Assembly (NCBI GenBank): GCA_035542475.1
Contig: DATKLL010000003.1
Coordinates: forward strand, 15,634-79,633
Length of the DNA: 64,000 nt
Reading direction: 5' to 3'
DNA from: DATKLL01 sp035542475
Lineage (GTDB): Bacteria; Desulfobacterota; Syntrophia; Syntrophales; UBA2185
Shown here piece by piece: positions 45,101-53,606 of the stretch. How positions within the stretch are numbered: the stretch's first letter is position 1; every line of letters starts with the position of its first letter. A model generated the notes under the pieces. That model did not search any database and was not told the DNA's origin. It saw nothing but the letters and a program-made list of their open reading frames with translations. A program made the position numbers and the translations under genes.

Positions 45101-45246
45101 AAAACCGGATCGCTCTGTGGGAGAGAGGACAGGATGTCGGTGTCAAACCGGAGACGGTATATCCCCACCGTAAACAGTCCTATGACAGCTAAGATCACGA
45201 CGCTTACAAGGGACCATCTCAAAAGGTATTTATGCGCGTTCATCAT
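42151..45246 (-). CDS. MMPL-type exporter fused to a methyltransferase
   Basis: A 1031-residue protein. Residues 1 to about 790 form an RND/MMPL transporter with a first hydrophobic helix, two periplasmic loops and two six-helix bundles; FTVDYGITYLLFLDRPYE and VIGMGTDYALYLVRSYQRYF are the two matching TM4-type (GxxxDY) motifs. From about 830 a class I SAM methyltransferase domain begins, with VIIDVGTGYGVPAIWLLEIFP as the SAM-binding motif and IEPDRKRVRFA and LLDMIHLITDEE after it. No gap separates the two. It should export and possibly methylate the product. Confidence 0.9.
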   Translation of the reverse strand: MMNAHKYLLRWSLVSVVILAVIGLFTVGIYRLRFDTDILSSLPQSDPVLADARHVIMHHPIHDRVVVDVGNPGGDVDILVQGANLVEAEMRTSGLFKEVGFSHIGQLMPELIRYIVDHLPILFNKKELEENVKPLLAPEKVRQTMEDYISSLHLLEGIGQTGLISDDPLALRNIILERLSFLSPVKGARIYKGHLVSSDGKHILIIAEPLSSGMDTQFSRKVTALLDNISENLHGKYGRQNGFILTPVGAYRAALDNELSAKRNVRKAVLFSTIAIAILLFVGFPRPLIGLLSLLPAFAGTMMAIFVYSLFHTSISMLAVGFGGAIISFTVDYGITYLLFLDRPYETRGIETTREVWSLGLLAMLTTAVSFAFLSVSGFPALSQIGQFAALGVVFTFIFVHAFFPLLFPVVTPEKRQPYLPLQRFVNRIASATGMWKVYAALAFAVFMLFFARPEFHVDLNTMNAVSRETLSAEKLVRDTWGDIMSRLYLMLEGSDRQDLQQKSDRLAELLSQEVDAGRLSQAFVPSMLFPGEEMARTNLAAWRSFWRLDRVAGLRKTVGEVSRPLGFSPSAFDHFFRLINKKDWQGTDMPEKFSGLFGISVNRDRSSWVEVVTLTPGPSYNGEEFYRRFTAAGLARVFDPALFGKKFESALLSAFIKMAVIVGIITILTAFFYFFDWQLTLLGMAPTIFALICTLGTLNLTGQPLTIPTLMVSVVVIGMGTDYALYLVRSYQRYFDEYDPSLGLIRLSVFLSFATTFLGFGVLVLADNAMLKSAGLGLALGIGYSFLGAVMITPPILKRMFTPVPLKDEMITLGSKRHRQRAVGRYRHMEAYPRLFARFKLILDPMFPKLAAFVKQPEVIIDVGTGYGVPAIWLLEIFPRAKVFGIEPDRKRVRFASRAIGKRGAVTVGRAPDIPDVPGMADTALLLDMIHLITDEELRLTLQRLHEKLRPGGTLIIRATVPSEKLFPWTRWLESTRVRLHKGTPLFRTKEAIASVISEADFEIMRTEISAPGKEEWWFVARMDIQDIVA

Positions 45247-45255
45247 GAAAAACTC

Positions 45256-45990
45256 TCAATCCCTCTTTACATAAGAAGGAGGTTTAAGGAAGGGCAATAC
45301 ACATAATCTAGTGAAAATCAGACGGCTGAAGGCGGCGGCATTCCGGCAGAAATCGACAAACCCGCGATAATGCGAGACCCGCTGGTCATCGGCTTCGTAC
45401 GTTACCTGGACGGGTGTCTCCATGACAGGCATGCCGTGCCAGTTTGCCCTGACTAGGATTTCAACCTCAAACTGGAAGCGCCTCGCCCTCACTCCAAGAT
45501 GCATTGACTCCGGAAGCGGATACAGCCTGAATCCGCTCTGCGTATCCCTGATTGCTGGGCCTCCCGACGCCCGCACCCAGAAGTTGGAAAAAGCCCTGCC
45601 GAAACGACTCTTCCAGGGAACATGACGGTGTTCCATTCCTTCCCTGCAGCCGACAATGATCGGCCTTTGGCCGGACGGTACAGCTTTAATAAGCTCCAGG
45701 GTATCTTCGGGATGATGCTGTCCGTCGGCGTCCATGGTGACGGCCCAGTCCGCAAGTGGTGCTGCAGCAGCGAAACCGGTCATAATAGCCGCGCCTTTTC
45801 CTCTGTTGATGTTGTGGCGGATGATGGTTATGGATGGTATGTTTTTTATGCGGTCGTAGGTGGAATCCGTCGAGCCGTCATCGACAACAAACAGCGGCAA
45901 TTGAAGCTTCAGGGCTTCCCTAACCACCTGTGCAACCTTGCCCTCATGATTGAAAGCGGGAATTACGACGGCAACGCGGTCTTTTTCCAT
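45256..45990 (-). CDS. GT2 glycosyltransferase, dolichyl-phosphate-mannose-synthase-like
   Basis: A 244-residue enzyme with AVVIPAFNHEGKV at the start, VVDDGSTDSTYDRI, the metal DxD in MDADGQHHPEDT and SGFRLYPLP, all DPM-synthase-like. It lacks a C-terminal membrane domain. It transfers a sugar from a nucleotide or to a lipid carrier. It lies 9 nt upstream of the MMPL gene on the same strand and follows ACP4. Confidence 0.9.
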   Translation of the reverse strand: MEKDRVAVVIPAFNHEGKVAQVVREALKLQLPLFVVDDGSTDSTYDRIKNIPSITIIRHNINRGKGAAIMTGFAAAAPLADWAVTMDADGQHHPEDTLELIKAVPSGQRPIIVGCREGMEHRHVPWKSRFGRAFSNFWVRASGGPAIRDTQSGFRLYPLPESMHLGVRARRFQFEVEILVRANWHGMPVMETPVQVTYEADDQRVSHYRGFVDFCRNAAAFSRLIFTRLCVLPFLKPPSYVKRD

Positions 45991-46001
45991 CAGTCCACTT
46001 T

Positions 46002-46277
46002 CTAGTTCCTCTCCCTAAACCTTCTTACCGCTTCGGGGATCTTATCAGGATGTTCCATAAGCAAGACCAGGTCTTTGAATACTGTATCTTCACGCAGCAG
46101 CTCCAGCGGGAGGTCGACATGGAAAGTGTCATGTAAAATAATCTGTATATTCACGGCCACCATCGAATCCCAGTCCGGGATTTCACCCAGCTTCGTCTCC
46201 GGTGTGATAGATCCGTTACCGATCTCAAATAAATTATCCAGAAGGACTTCTTTCATCTTTTGCCAAATATCATTCAT
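46002..46277 (-). CDS. Acyl carrier protein (ACP4)
   Basis: A 91-residue carrier protein; the phosphopantetheine Ser is in IPDWDSMVAVNIQ. The DSM motif and its DW rather than the GxDS of typical ACPs resemble carrier proteins of specialised pathways. It is placed between the FabH-like gene (14 nt) and the glycosyltransferase gene (11 nt), in one operon. Confidence 0.85.
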   Translation of the reverse strand: MNDIWQKMKEVLLDNLFEIGNGSITPETKLGEIPDWDSMVAVNIQIILHDTFHVDLPLELLREDTVFKDLVLLMEHPDKIPEAVRRFRERN

Positions 46278-46291
46278 GCCTCTTCCTCATA

Positions 46292-47272
46292 TCATATGCG
46301 TATCAGGTTCGCCCCCCAGGAAAGCCCGCCGCCAAAAGCCACTGTCACGATGAGATTGCCTTTCTTGACAACGCCGGCGGAAATTGCCTCATCGAGCGCA
46401 ATCAGTACAGACGCGGCGGCAGTGTTGCCGTAAGAGGAGAGGTTCATGAAAAACCTGTCCGCGGATACGGAGAGATTGCTCGCTATCCTGTAAATTATGT
46501 TCGCGTTGGCCTGATGGCAGATGAAACACTTGATGTCGTCTATTTTTACATCAGCCTCTTTCAAAAGCTGAAGAATGATCTCAGAACCTTTATCCACGGC
46601 AAAATTAAATATGTCGATGCCCTTCATCTTGAATAATGCCAGCCTGGAATTCGTCATCTTCGCAAACGGCAGCATCGTCCCTCCCGCTGGTACACTGATG
46701 GTATCACTGCCGCTACCATCAGTCCTCAAACAGGAATGCAGAACTCCTTTAAAAGAAGTGCCGCCGGCTTGAAAGAGAACAGCGCCAGCACCGTCTCCGA
46801 AAAAGGGATAGGACGAAAAATCTTTCTGGTTCATGATCTTCGAATAGACTTCCGAGGCGATTAAAAGGATATTCCTACAGTATCCCGATTTAATGAGGGC
46901 ATCCGCCATTGCAATACCGAAGGCGCTTCCCGAACAGACCGAATTGATGTCAAAGGCAAAGGCCTTCTTCGCACCGATAATATGCTGCACCCGCGTTCCT
47001 GTCGCGGGCTGCATGCGGTCCGGAGAGGAGGTGGCAAGAATAATACCTTCCACATTCTCCGGGGGATAGCCGACATTATTGAGGCACTTCATCGCTGCCT
47101 GCACAGCCAGATCCGATGTGCATTCCTTATCGGAGGCCACCCTTCGGAAAAATACGCCGGTTTTTTTACCGATCAGATGAATCGCCTCCTGTGGAAATTG
47201 TGTCAGATCTTCGTTGCCAACAATTTTCTCCGGCAGATAGCTGCCGGTTGATATGATAACTGAATTTCGCAT
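46292..47272 (-). CDS. FabH-like beta-ketoacyl-ACP synthase III
   Basis: A 326-residue enzyme with the KAS III triad: Cys113 in FDINSVCSGSAFG, His in FICHQANANIIYRIA and Asn in SSYGNTAAASVLIAL. It starts chains by joining an acyl-CoA to malonyl-ACP. It is preceded by the thioesterase gene and followed by ACP4. A housekeeping role cannot be excluded, but its place with ACP4 and the exporter suggests that it makes the starter unit for the locus. Confidence 0.92.
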   Translation of the reverse strand: MRNSVIISTGSYLPEKIVGNEDLTQFPQEAIHLIGKKTGVFFRRVASDKECTSDLAVQAAMKCLNNVGYPPENVEGIILATSSPDRMQPATGTRVQHIIGAKKAFAFDINSVCSGSAFGIAMADALIKSGYCRNILLIASEVYSKIMNQKDFSSYPFFGDGAGAVLFQAGGTSFKGVLHSCLRTDGSGSDTISVPAGGTMLPFAKMTNSRLALFKMKGIDIFNFAVDKGSEIILQLLKEADVKIDDIKCFICHQANANIIYRIASNLSVSADRFFMNLSSYGNTAAASVLIALDEAISAGVVKKGNLIVTVAFGGGLSWGANLIRI

Positions 47273-47300
47273 TTCGATGGCACACCCGTCTTGCTAATGA

Positions 47301-47720
47301 TCAAAATCCCAGGGCCTGCCTGATTTCATCCGGGATGGTGAACATGATTTCCATCTCCGGCGCTTTTACGGCAACCTGTTCAGTTCTCCCGCGTGTACAT
47401 ACTTTTCCGTCAGCTTTAAGCCTGATTTCAAAATCCACGACAATCTTCGTCTTCCCCTCAACCACAGTAGCCTTGCAGATAAATTCATCACCATGCCTCA
47501 GAGGATAGATGTGTTTTGTGGTTGTTTTGATGATGGGGAACAGATACTGTGTCCTCAGATAAAACTCATAGAGATCAACACCAACCTGAGCGAAAAGAGC
47601 CACTCGTGCGTCCTCAAAGTAAAGAAAATAATTTCCGTGCCACACGATCTGCATGGGATCAAGATCATAAAAAGGCACCTTGTGTGTAATCTCGCAGCTG
47701 GGGTGATGTTTACCTGTCAT
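47301..47720 (-). CDS. 4HBT-type hotdog thioesterase
   Basis: A 139-residue protein with the pattern HKVPFYDLDPMQIVWHGNYFLYFEDARVALFA (14-45), where the Asp (YDLDP) and His (VWHGNY) match 4HBT-type thioesterases. It heads the operon thioesterase, FabH-like, ACP4, GT2, MMPL-methyltransferase and acyltransferase. It should act on acyl-ACP or acyl-CoA. Similar enzymes (ApeK-like) occur in aryl-polyene loci. Confidence 0.9.
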   Translation of the reverse strand: MTGKHHPSCEITHKVPFYDLDPMQIVWHGNYFLYFEDARVALFAQVGVDLYEFYLRTQYLFPIIKTTTKHIYPLRHGDEFICKATVVEGKTKIVVDFEIRLKADGKVCTRGRTEQVAVKAPEMEIMFTIPDEIRQALGF

Positions 47721-48228
47721 AATGATATCCCTTTTTTATTGGGGGAGTATAGGAAGAAGGCGAATATGTGTCAAGTGGAAACGCGAACGGGGATGATCTG
47801 AGAAATTTTGGGGAGGTTTGGGGACGCCATACCAATTAAAAAAAAGATTAACTAATATGAAGTCCCCAGAATGGAACCGGGATGACTGGAAAAACAATTT
47901 GCTTAGTATGTAAGGTGCGTTAGCACCAGTATAACGCACCCTACGGGTCGGAATAACAGCCCTTAGTGTCCCGGAAATTCTTTATTAGTTGAATCGTGAT
48001 GTTGCTGGTTATATTATATTAATGAGAAATGCAATATTAGTTTATATGAGGCATAATACGGGGGTTAAACTAGTGACGCGATCAGTCTCCATCATGATTT
48101 TCCTTTACATTAGTGTCTGCTCGGGTTTCTAGAGAATTAAATCTCATGTATGAACGGGATAATAAGAATGGAGATATTCTTATCATAATTCTTTTGACAC
48201 ACAGGGACATTTTTCTTACACTCGGCCC
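47721..48228. other. Intergenic region with a hairpin
   Basis: These 508 nt separate divergent genes. They contain a perfect 9-bp inverted repeat, GGTGCGTTA (47914-47922) and TAACGCACC (47932-47940), with a 9-nt loop. Beyond this I see no convincing gene; the single longer minus-strand frame (47736-47939) lacks a ribosome-binding site and ordinary codon use. Promoters of both flanking genes must lie here. Confidence 0.5.
47914..47940. repeat. Perfect 9-bp inverted repeat
   Basis: GGTGCGTTA and TAACGCACC arms around GCACCAGTA in the divergent intergenic region; no T tract, so a repeat element or regulatory hairpin. Confidence 0.6.
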
Positions 48229-49680
48229 ATGAAAAAGGGAACTACTGCCAAAAAACGTATAGTGCTTGTCCATCCGCGTGGATTCAACTGGTTCCCCGGT
48301 AAGCGTGATATTACAGATATCGCCAATCGCATGGTCCCGCAGGGGCTGCTTTCCATTGCCTCTTATTTATTAAACGAGGGTCACGACGTTTTTGTTTACG
48401 ATTGCCTCGGTCCGGGCGTTTCCTTTGACATCAATAAACATGCTAAAGCAATTCTGGATTATCAGCCGCAGATTGTCGGATTTTCAGCCACAACATCTTC
48501 ATTTCCCGATGCTGTGGAGATCGCGCAAAAGATCAAGGAGCACTCCCGGCTTATTACAACCGTCTGCGGAGGCGTCCATGTTTCCGCGCTTGAGGAAGAG
48601 CTGCTCCGCTCTTATGGCGCATTTGATTTTCTTTGCCCCGGCGAGGGTGAGCTTACAATGGCAGAAATTGTTCGCGGCATAGAACCCGCAGAAATAAAGG
48701 GATTGATATGGCGTCAAGATTCTCAAGTGGTTACAAATCAGCCGCGTCCTCAGATAGCCGATCTGGACAGCCTTCCGTTTCCCGCGTACGAAAGACTCAA
48801 AGGCTTTCCTCACGATTACCACTTGCCTTTATTCAGCTATGTCAATACGCCTGGTGCGACGATGATCACTTCACGGGGCTGTATGCATCAATGTTCATAC
48901 TGCGACCGTTCCGTTTTCAAAAAGGGGTTCCGCTATAACTCGGCCTCTTATATTTACGATCATATGCAATATTTACGGACAAAATTTGGTGTGCGGCATA
49001 TAAATATTTATGATGACCTGTTTACGGCGGACCGCGCACGGATTGTTGAGCTTTGTCAGAAGCTCGTCCGTCATCCGTTGGGGATTAATTTCAACTGTGC
49101 GGTAAGGGTGGGTTACACGGACAATGAATTGCTTAATATGCTGAAAGACGCGGGTTGCCTCATGGTTTCTCTAGGCATAGAATCGGCGGACCCGCAAATA
49201 TTAGCCAGGCATAAATCGGGTGTTTCGCTCGATGATGTGCGTGATACTGTAAGGCGTATCCAGGCTGCGGGGCTGCGGGCAAAAGGGCTGTTTATGATGG
49301 GTCTGCCGGGCGAAACGGAAGAATCTATTAAACGGACTTCCGATTTTATTATATCGTTAGGACTAGATGACATGAATATGTCCAAATTCACCCCCTTCCC
49401 CGGTGCACCTCTCTGGTCAACTATCAGGGAAGAAGGGACCTTCAATGAAGATTGGCGGCTAATGAATTGCTTGAATTTTGTTTTTGTCCCGAAAGGAATT
49501 GCATCGAAAGAGAAAATGGACATACTTTACAATGAGCATGTGAAGCGTTTTTATTCGGATCCTGAGTGGCGCGGCAAATTCCGACGTCGCCTCTGGCAGC
49601 ATCGCAGAAGTCTGATCTATTTAATTTGCCATCTGCCATCATTCTGGTCGGCGAAAAGTCAGTTTGAACCTGCAAAATGA
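48229..49680 (+). CDS. B12-binding radical SAM protein
   Basis: A 483-residue protein. N-terminal B12-binding-like domain (VGFSATTSSFPDAVEIAQ, CGGVHVSALEEELL) and radical SAM core with TSRGCMHQCSYCDRSVF (CxxxCxxC) and GLFMMGLPGETEE. It is similar in design to 21666-23165 and 33045-34391. It is on the opposite strand from the main locus with a 508-nt gap, so it may be an independent gene or another member. Substrate unknown. Confidence 0.88.
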   Translation: MKKGTTAKKRIVLVHPRGFNWFPGKRDITDIANRMVPQGLLSIASYLLNEGHDVFVYDCLGPGVSFDINKHAKAILDYQPQIVGFSATTSSFPDAVEIAQKIKEHSRLITTVCGGVHVSALEEELLRSYGAFDFLCPGEGELTMAEIVRGIEPAEIKGLIWRQDSQVVTNQPRPQIADLDSLPFPAYERLKGFPHDYHLPLFSYVNTPGATMITSRGCMHQCSYCDRSVFKKGFRYNSASYIYDHMQYLRTKFGVRHINIYDDLFTADRARIVELCQKLVRHPLGINFNCAVRVGYTDNELLNMLKDAGCLMVSLGIESADPQILARHKSGVSLDDVRDTVRRIQAAGLRAKGLFMMGLPGETEESIKRTSDFIISLGLDDMNMSKFTPFPGAPLWSTIREEGTFNEDWRLMNCLNFVFVPKGIASKEKMDILYNEHVKRFYSDPEWRGKFRRRLWQHRRSLIYLICHLPSFWSAKSQFEPAK

Positions 49681-49769
49681 AGTATTTGGCGGGATTTAAA
49701 ATTGATTTGACAACATATTGACTTTTCATTAAATTAAACTGCGAATCATGTCGGGCAGAAGGATATTTC

Positions 49770-51908
49770 ATGTTCAAATTTAAAATACCTCTGATTATTA
49801 TCTTCATCCTTCTCCTGACTATCCAGGTATATTCCGCCCCTCCTCTCCTCAGTCGTTGGGTAACACTACGCTCCGATTCCAGGGAACAGGTCAAGGAGAT
49901 CATCCGCTCCGAGGTGGACAGCCGAGAGGGGTACTCTACCTCCCAGGAGGAAAAGGCCAACCTGAACGCCGTGGAAGATGAAAAGGAGACAGAGGATACG
50001 GGGTATAAAAAGGCCATCGCTTCCGCCAACAAGGATTTTGTCAGGGCCAAGAAGAAGCGCGATGATGTGACAACCCAGTTCCAGGTAAGCTCAACTGAAC
50101 TCGAAGAACAGCAGAAAAACATCAAGACAATCAAGACCAGCATCGAGAATCTGGACAGCCAAATTGCCCGCTACAACCAGGATATCAATACCCAGCAAGC
50201 TGCTCTTAAGAAATGGCTCCAGACCGAAAAGCAGGGCGAAGCCCTGGCGGCTGTTATCTATACCCGGGGGTTCAAGGATAAGGCGCACACTTTGGAAAGC
50301 ATGGCGGATCAGACCTCGGCTCCTCTTATGGCCCAATATATGGGTACCTACATACAGTCCTTTACTAAAGTCATCAATGCCGTACTTTCCGTCGATTTCA
50401 TCCGTGCAATCGAGGAAGGAACAGCCAAATGGAACAATGAGGAGCCTCTTCGTATCGAACTGGAAAAGGGGAATAAAGGAACGACTTATCTGCGCCTGAA
50501 GCGCTACGAATTATATCCCTTCCAGCCCCCAAAAGGCGGGAGTGTTAAACCGGCGCCTGCTTCAAAAAGCATTCAGGCTGCCATCGTCACCTCGAAAAAA
50601 GAACTGGACGCGCTTCTTGTCCAAAACGGCTATTCCCCGGCCAATTATGATTTGACCCGCGCCTACAATGCAGTCAAGGAGACTGCGCAGATGAATGCAG
50701 CTGCCGAAGAAGGTCTTCAGGAGCAGGTTCGTTCTTTCCGGGACAGGATCAATTCCCTCCAGGAAAGGATCTCCTCCGCCCGGTCGGAAAAGGAATCCCA
50801 GCTATCCCTACTGAAAAGGAAGGAAGAACAGCATAAGAAGACATCGCAGGATACGGCCGCGGTGCAGTCGAACAAGGAAGAAGCAGACCGAGCATTTCAG
50901 GAAACTCAGAAAGCCCTCCACGATATCCGTCGTATCCGGGAATCCATCATCATCAAGACCGCCCTAGCCACTGCCCGTGGTTCCCAGAGCCCTGCCGAGG
51001 CATCTGCAGAAGCGGTTATCGACAAGTTGGCCGAGGTGAAGAATGACGCGAAGACGCAGCACTCAAGCTCTACTACGGAAGTAACCGATTTCCAGGTCAC
51101 GTCGGAATCCTCAATCCAGGCCGTCACCGAAGCTCGCATCACTTCGGTTCGTTTGATCTCTTTCATCAATGAGGGAGATAGCGTCCGCGTAAAAATGGCC
51201 TTCCGGGTCAAGACAGTGCTGGAGGAGACAGGAGAAGAAGTGGCCAGGGAAACGCCGCGGCCTGCTCCGCAACGCTCCCCAAAAACTGCACCCGAGAAGA
51301 AAATTGCCCGTGTGGTACCTCCACCTGAAAGGCCATCCGGTGAGGAGGAAAAGAGAGCAGTAGTTGCCCCTCCGCCTGACCGGATATTCGTTGGTGAGGA
51401 AAAGAGAACGGTGACAGCGCCGGAACCTGAAAAGGCACCGCCCGTCAGGCCGCTTGTAAAGAAGAACCTTAAGGCGCTGGGATCAGGCGAGATCAAGGAT
51501 GTCTTGTTTGAGATAACGAGAGTCAAAATATCGAGCGGCGAGCTTTCCGTCTTTATTGATGTGACAAACATGGCCGAAGACTCCAACCGCTATGTGGCCA
51601 TTTACGATGAGAACTACCGCTTCTGGAAATCGAAACTCAAGGACACCGCAGGTAAAGAATATGAAGTATCACAAGTTGTTTTCTGGAAAGGAAATCAGAA
51701 GACATCCATGTACTCGGCAGGGGTGCGGGGAGTGCAGGCAGACGCGGGATCGACACAAACGGCACAGCTTATCTTCAAAAAAGTCCCTTCCAATCTGAAA
51801 ACGATCAAAAAACTGACGCTTCACCCGTTCGTGTCTTGGCGCTTGGTTTTTATTTGGAAATGGCTGGATCAGGATCTGGCATTCGAGAATATCCGCGTGA
51901 GCCGATAG
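49770..51908 (+). CDS. Large secreted coiled-coil protein
   Basis: A 712-residue protein starting after AAGGATATTTC. A signal peptide (about 1-24) is followed by two long coiled-coil stretches (about 55-140 and 310-395, rich in Glu, Lys, Gln), a Pro-rich linker (about 500-560) that carries a repeated motif (PPPERPSGEEEKR and PPPDRIFVGEEKR), and a C-terminal globular domain (about 570-712). No enzyme motif was seen. Its mosaic looks like a periplasmic structural or scaffolding protein. The gene may be co-transcribed with the small membrane protein after it. Confidence 0.7.
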   Translation: MFKFKIPLIIIFILLLTIQVYSAPPLLSRWVTLRSDSREQVKEIIRSEVDSREGYSTSQEEKANLNAVEDEKETEDTGYKKAIASANKDFVRAKKKRDDVTTQFQVSSTELEEQQKNIKTIKTSIENLDSQIARYNQDINTQQAALKKWLQTEKQGEALAAVIYTRGFKDKAHTLESMADQTSAPLMAQYMGTYIQSFTKVINAVLSVDFIRAIEEGTAKWNNEEPLRIELEKGNKGTTYLRLKRYELYPFQPPKGGSVKPAPASKSIQAAIVTSKKELDALLVQNGYSPANYDLTRAYNAVKETAQMNAAAEEGLQEQVRSFRDRINSLQERISSARSEKESQLSLLKRKEEQHKKTSQDTAAVQSNKEEADRAFQETQKALHDIRRIRESIIIKTALATARGSQSPAEASAEAVIDKLAEVKNDAKTQHSSSTTEVTDFQVTSESSIQAVTEARITSVRLISFINEGDSVRVKMAFRVKTVLEETGEEVARETPRPAPQRSPKTAPEKKIARVVPPPERPSGEEEKRAVVAPPPDRIFVGEEKRTVTAPEPEKAPPVRPLVKKNLKALGSGEIKDVLFEITRVKISSGELSVFIDVTNMAEDSNRYVAIYDENYRFWKSKLKDTAGKEYEVSQVVFWKGNQKTSMYSAGVRGVQADAGSTQTAQLIFKKVPSNLKTIKKLTLHPFVSWRLVFIWKWLDQDLAFENIRVSR

Positions 51909-51941
51909 ATACCCCTCAGAGGAGAGAAAAGCCCGTCTCTT

Positions 51942-52310
51942 ATGATTCGAAGAATTGCCGAACGTCTAGCCAAAACAAAATATGTTCGTGAGGCCCTTGA
52001 GGATCCGATTGAACTTAAAGATATATGGATAGAGCCGGATGCCCGGATGATAGTCGGACTTTTTCTCGTGGGATTCAGCTACATCATCGGATGGCCGGCG
52101 GTCACGGCCCTGGGCATATTGGCGGTCTATTTCCGTGAACCTTTGATTGCCTTAATTGGCGGACCGGCCATTTATGGCCTTTCCCATTTGGTCTTTCTGG
52201 TCGGTGCATGGCTCGCTGGAGTTGGACGTGCAAGGATCATGATGAGATATCTCACCAAAGTTCTCTTCAAAAAAATCCTTCACCAAGACACAAGACCCTT
52301 CCCCGTGTGA
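51942..52310 (+). CDS. Hypothetical membrane protein
   Basis: A 122-residue protein with two to three hydrophobic segments (about 35-53, 55-68 and 75-93) and a basic tail. No family was recognised. It starts 33 nt after the coiled-coil protein's stop, so the two are probably one operon, and it may be its membrane anchor or partner. Confidence 0.6.
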   Translation: MIRRIAERLAKTKYVREALEDPIELKDIWIEPDARMIVGLFLVGFSYIIGWPAVTALGILAVYFREPLIALIGGPAIYGLSHLVFLVGAWLAGVGRARIMMRYLTKVLFKKILHQDTRPFPV

Positions 52311-52381
52311 AGGCTTGATGCAAGCTATTCCCGACACAGCCGACACCCCGGTCAGCTCCCCAAATTTTTCCGGAACTTTAT

Positions 52382-53317
52382 TTAAAAAGAGAATATCACC
52401 CCTACATTTACTCCGTATTGGTTAGTTTTACTTGTGGGTTCATAATAATAGCCGCTCAGTGCTCCGTAATAGGTAAGAGCTGATACGTCACTCTCACCAA
52501 TCGCGCTGTATTCATACCATGGTTTGACGACAATCGACCAGGATTGAGATAGCCTGTACTTTAAAGGTATTTCCGCGTACCACCCGACTTTGTTCCCCAA
52601 TTTAAACTCAGGATCGTTGTAGCCGGGATCGACCTCAGAGAAGTAGGCCGTCATCTTGCCGTAAAACATTATACGAGCACCCGCGTTGGGTTCAATGGAC
52701 AGTTTGTCACCGACATTAAAATCAGCCATGATACCGACAGGAATATAATGCCAGTAGTACCTTTCCTTATAAGAAGTGTACGCTGCCGTCCTTTTTGCAT
52801 ACCCGCGGTCCCACAGACGGAAGCCATACCCTGTATAGGGTTTGATGGAAATATCTTTTGTAAGGCCGAAATTGTATCCAATGTCCCATTCTCCACGGAA
52901 GAGAAATTGATGATTATCCTCTTTGAATTTTATCGGCGTTCCGGCTTGCGTCGTACCGTCGAATTCAGTGTCCCCGTAAGAAAATTCAAAGAATACCTTC
53001 GAATAAACGGCATTTTTTTTATTGTAATACCACCCTATATAGACGCCTGGCAGCCACCCGCTTTCCGTGCTCTTGAAGGGGGCCGGCAGATCTTCTTTAT
53101 AGTCAAAATAATAATACATAAAGCTTAATTCAAAACTCTGATTCGCAAAAAAACTCCTGGCTCTAGACTGATCTTCACCGCTGACGATATCCTTTGCCTG
53201 GGTCTCAACTACTTTTTCAGTAGCTACAGTATCGCGTTGTGTTTCGACGGCTGCGGAAAAACCGGGAAATATTAAAAATAACAAACCGATTAAGGCACAG
53301 GCGAATTTAATCTTCAT
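52382..53317 (-). CDS. Outer-membrane beta-barrel protein
   Basis: A 311-residue protein with a signal peptide (about 1-22) and an alternating hydrophobic/polar pattern rich in Tyr and Gly typical of barrels: VFFEFSYGDTEFD, FRGEWDIGYNF, YTGYGFRLWDRGY. The last residues NVGVIFSF end in Phe, the usual signal for barrel insertion. It resembles autotransporter-like or OmpX/surface-antigen-like barrels, but the family was not identified. It is convergent with the preceding gene. Confidence 0.8.
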   Translation of the reverse strand: MKIKFACALIGLLFLIFPGFSAAVETQRDTVATEKVVETQAKDIVSGEDQSRARSFFANQSFELSFMYYYFDYKEDLPAPFKSTESGWLPGVYIGWYYNKKNAVYSKVFFEFSYGDTEFDGTTQAGTPIKFKEDNHQFLFRGEWDIGYNFGLTKDISIKPYTGYGFRLWDRGYAKRTAAYTSYKERYYWHYIPVGIMADFNVGDKLSIEPNAGARIMFYGKMTAYFSEVDPGYNDPEFKLGNKVGWYAEIPLKYRLSQSWSIVVKPWYEYSAIGESDVSALTYYGALSGYYYEPTSKTNQYGVNVGVIFSF

Positions 53318-53606
53318 AAATCAAGCTTCCTCTTTCCAGTTTATAATAATGATTGGCTCTATACCCCTCAACATCCGTTTATCAATTTGGCTTGGTAGCA
53401 TATTCAGCCATATTATGCAATTGAATCATGCTAAAAAATTTCATATGACCTTTGGGCTGTTAGAATAAACATTTATCTTGCAAGATCATGTTATCCATTA
53501 TTCGTAAGCCTCCATCTGAGCGTTTGTTTAATCAGATCTTTTATGCTAGAAAAAAGATGTTGTTGATACCTAATATTTCTTTTAATAAAGCAGGTACGTC
53601 GTTCTC

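Noticed and set aside
20157..47720. Typical aryl-polyene cluster
   Set aside because: Rejected as a full identification: no ketoreductase, AMP ligase, ammonia lyase or LolA-like gene was found, and the radical SAM and CrtI-like genes are not part of standard aryl-polyene sets.
47736..47939. 67-codon minus-strand frame
   Set aside because: No ribosome-binding site, atypical composition and it covers the inverted repeat at 47914-47940.
21666..49680. Bacteriochlorophyll or hopanoid synthesis for the B12-radical SAM genes
   Set aside because: Neighbours contain no tetrapyrrole or squalene genes; the acyl-chain context is stronger.
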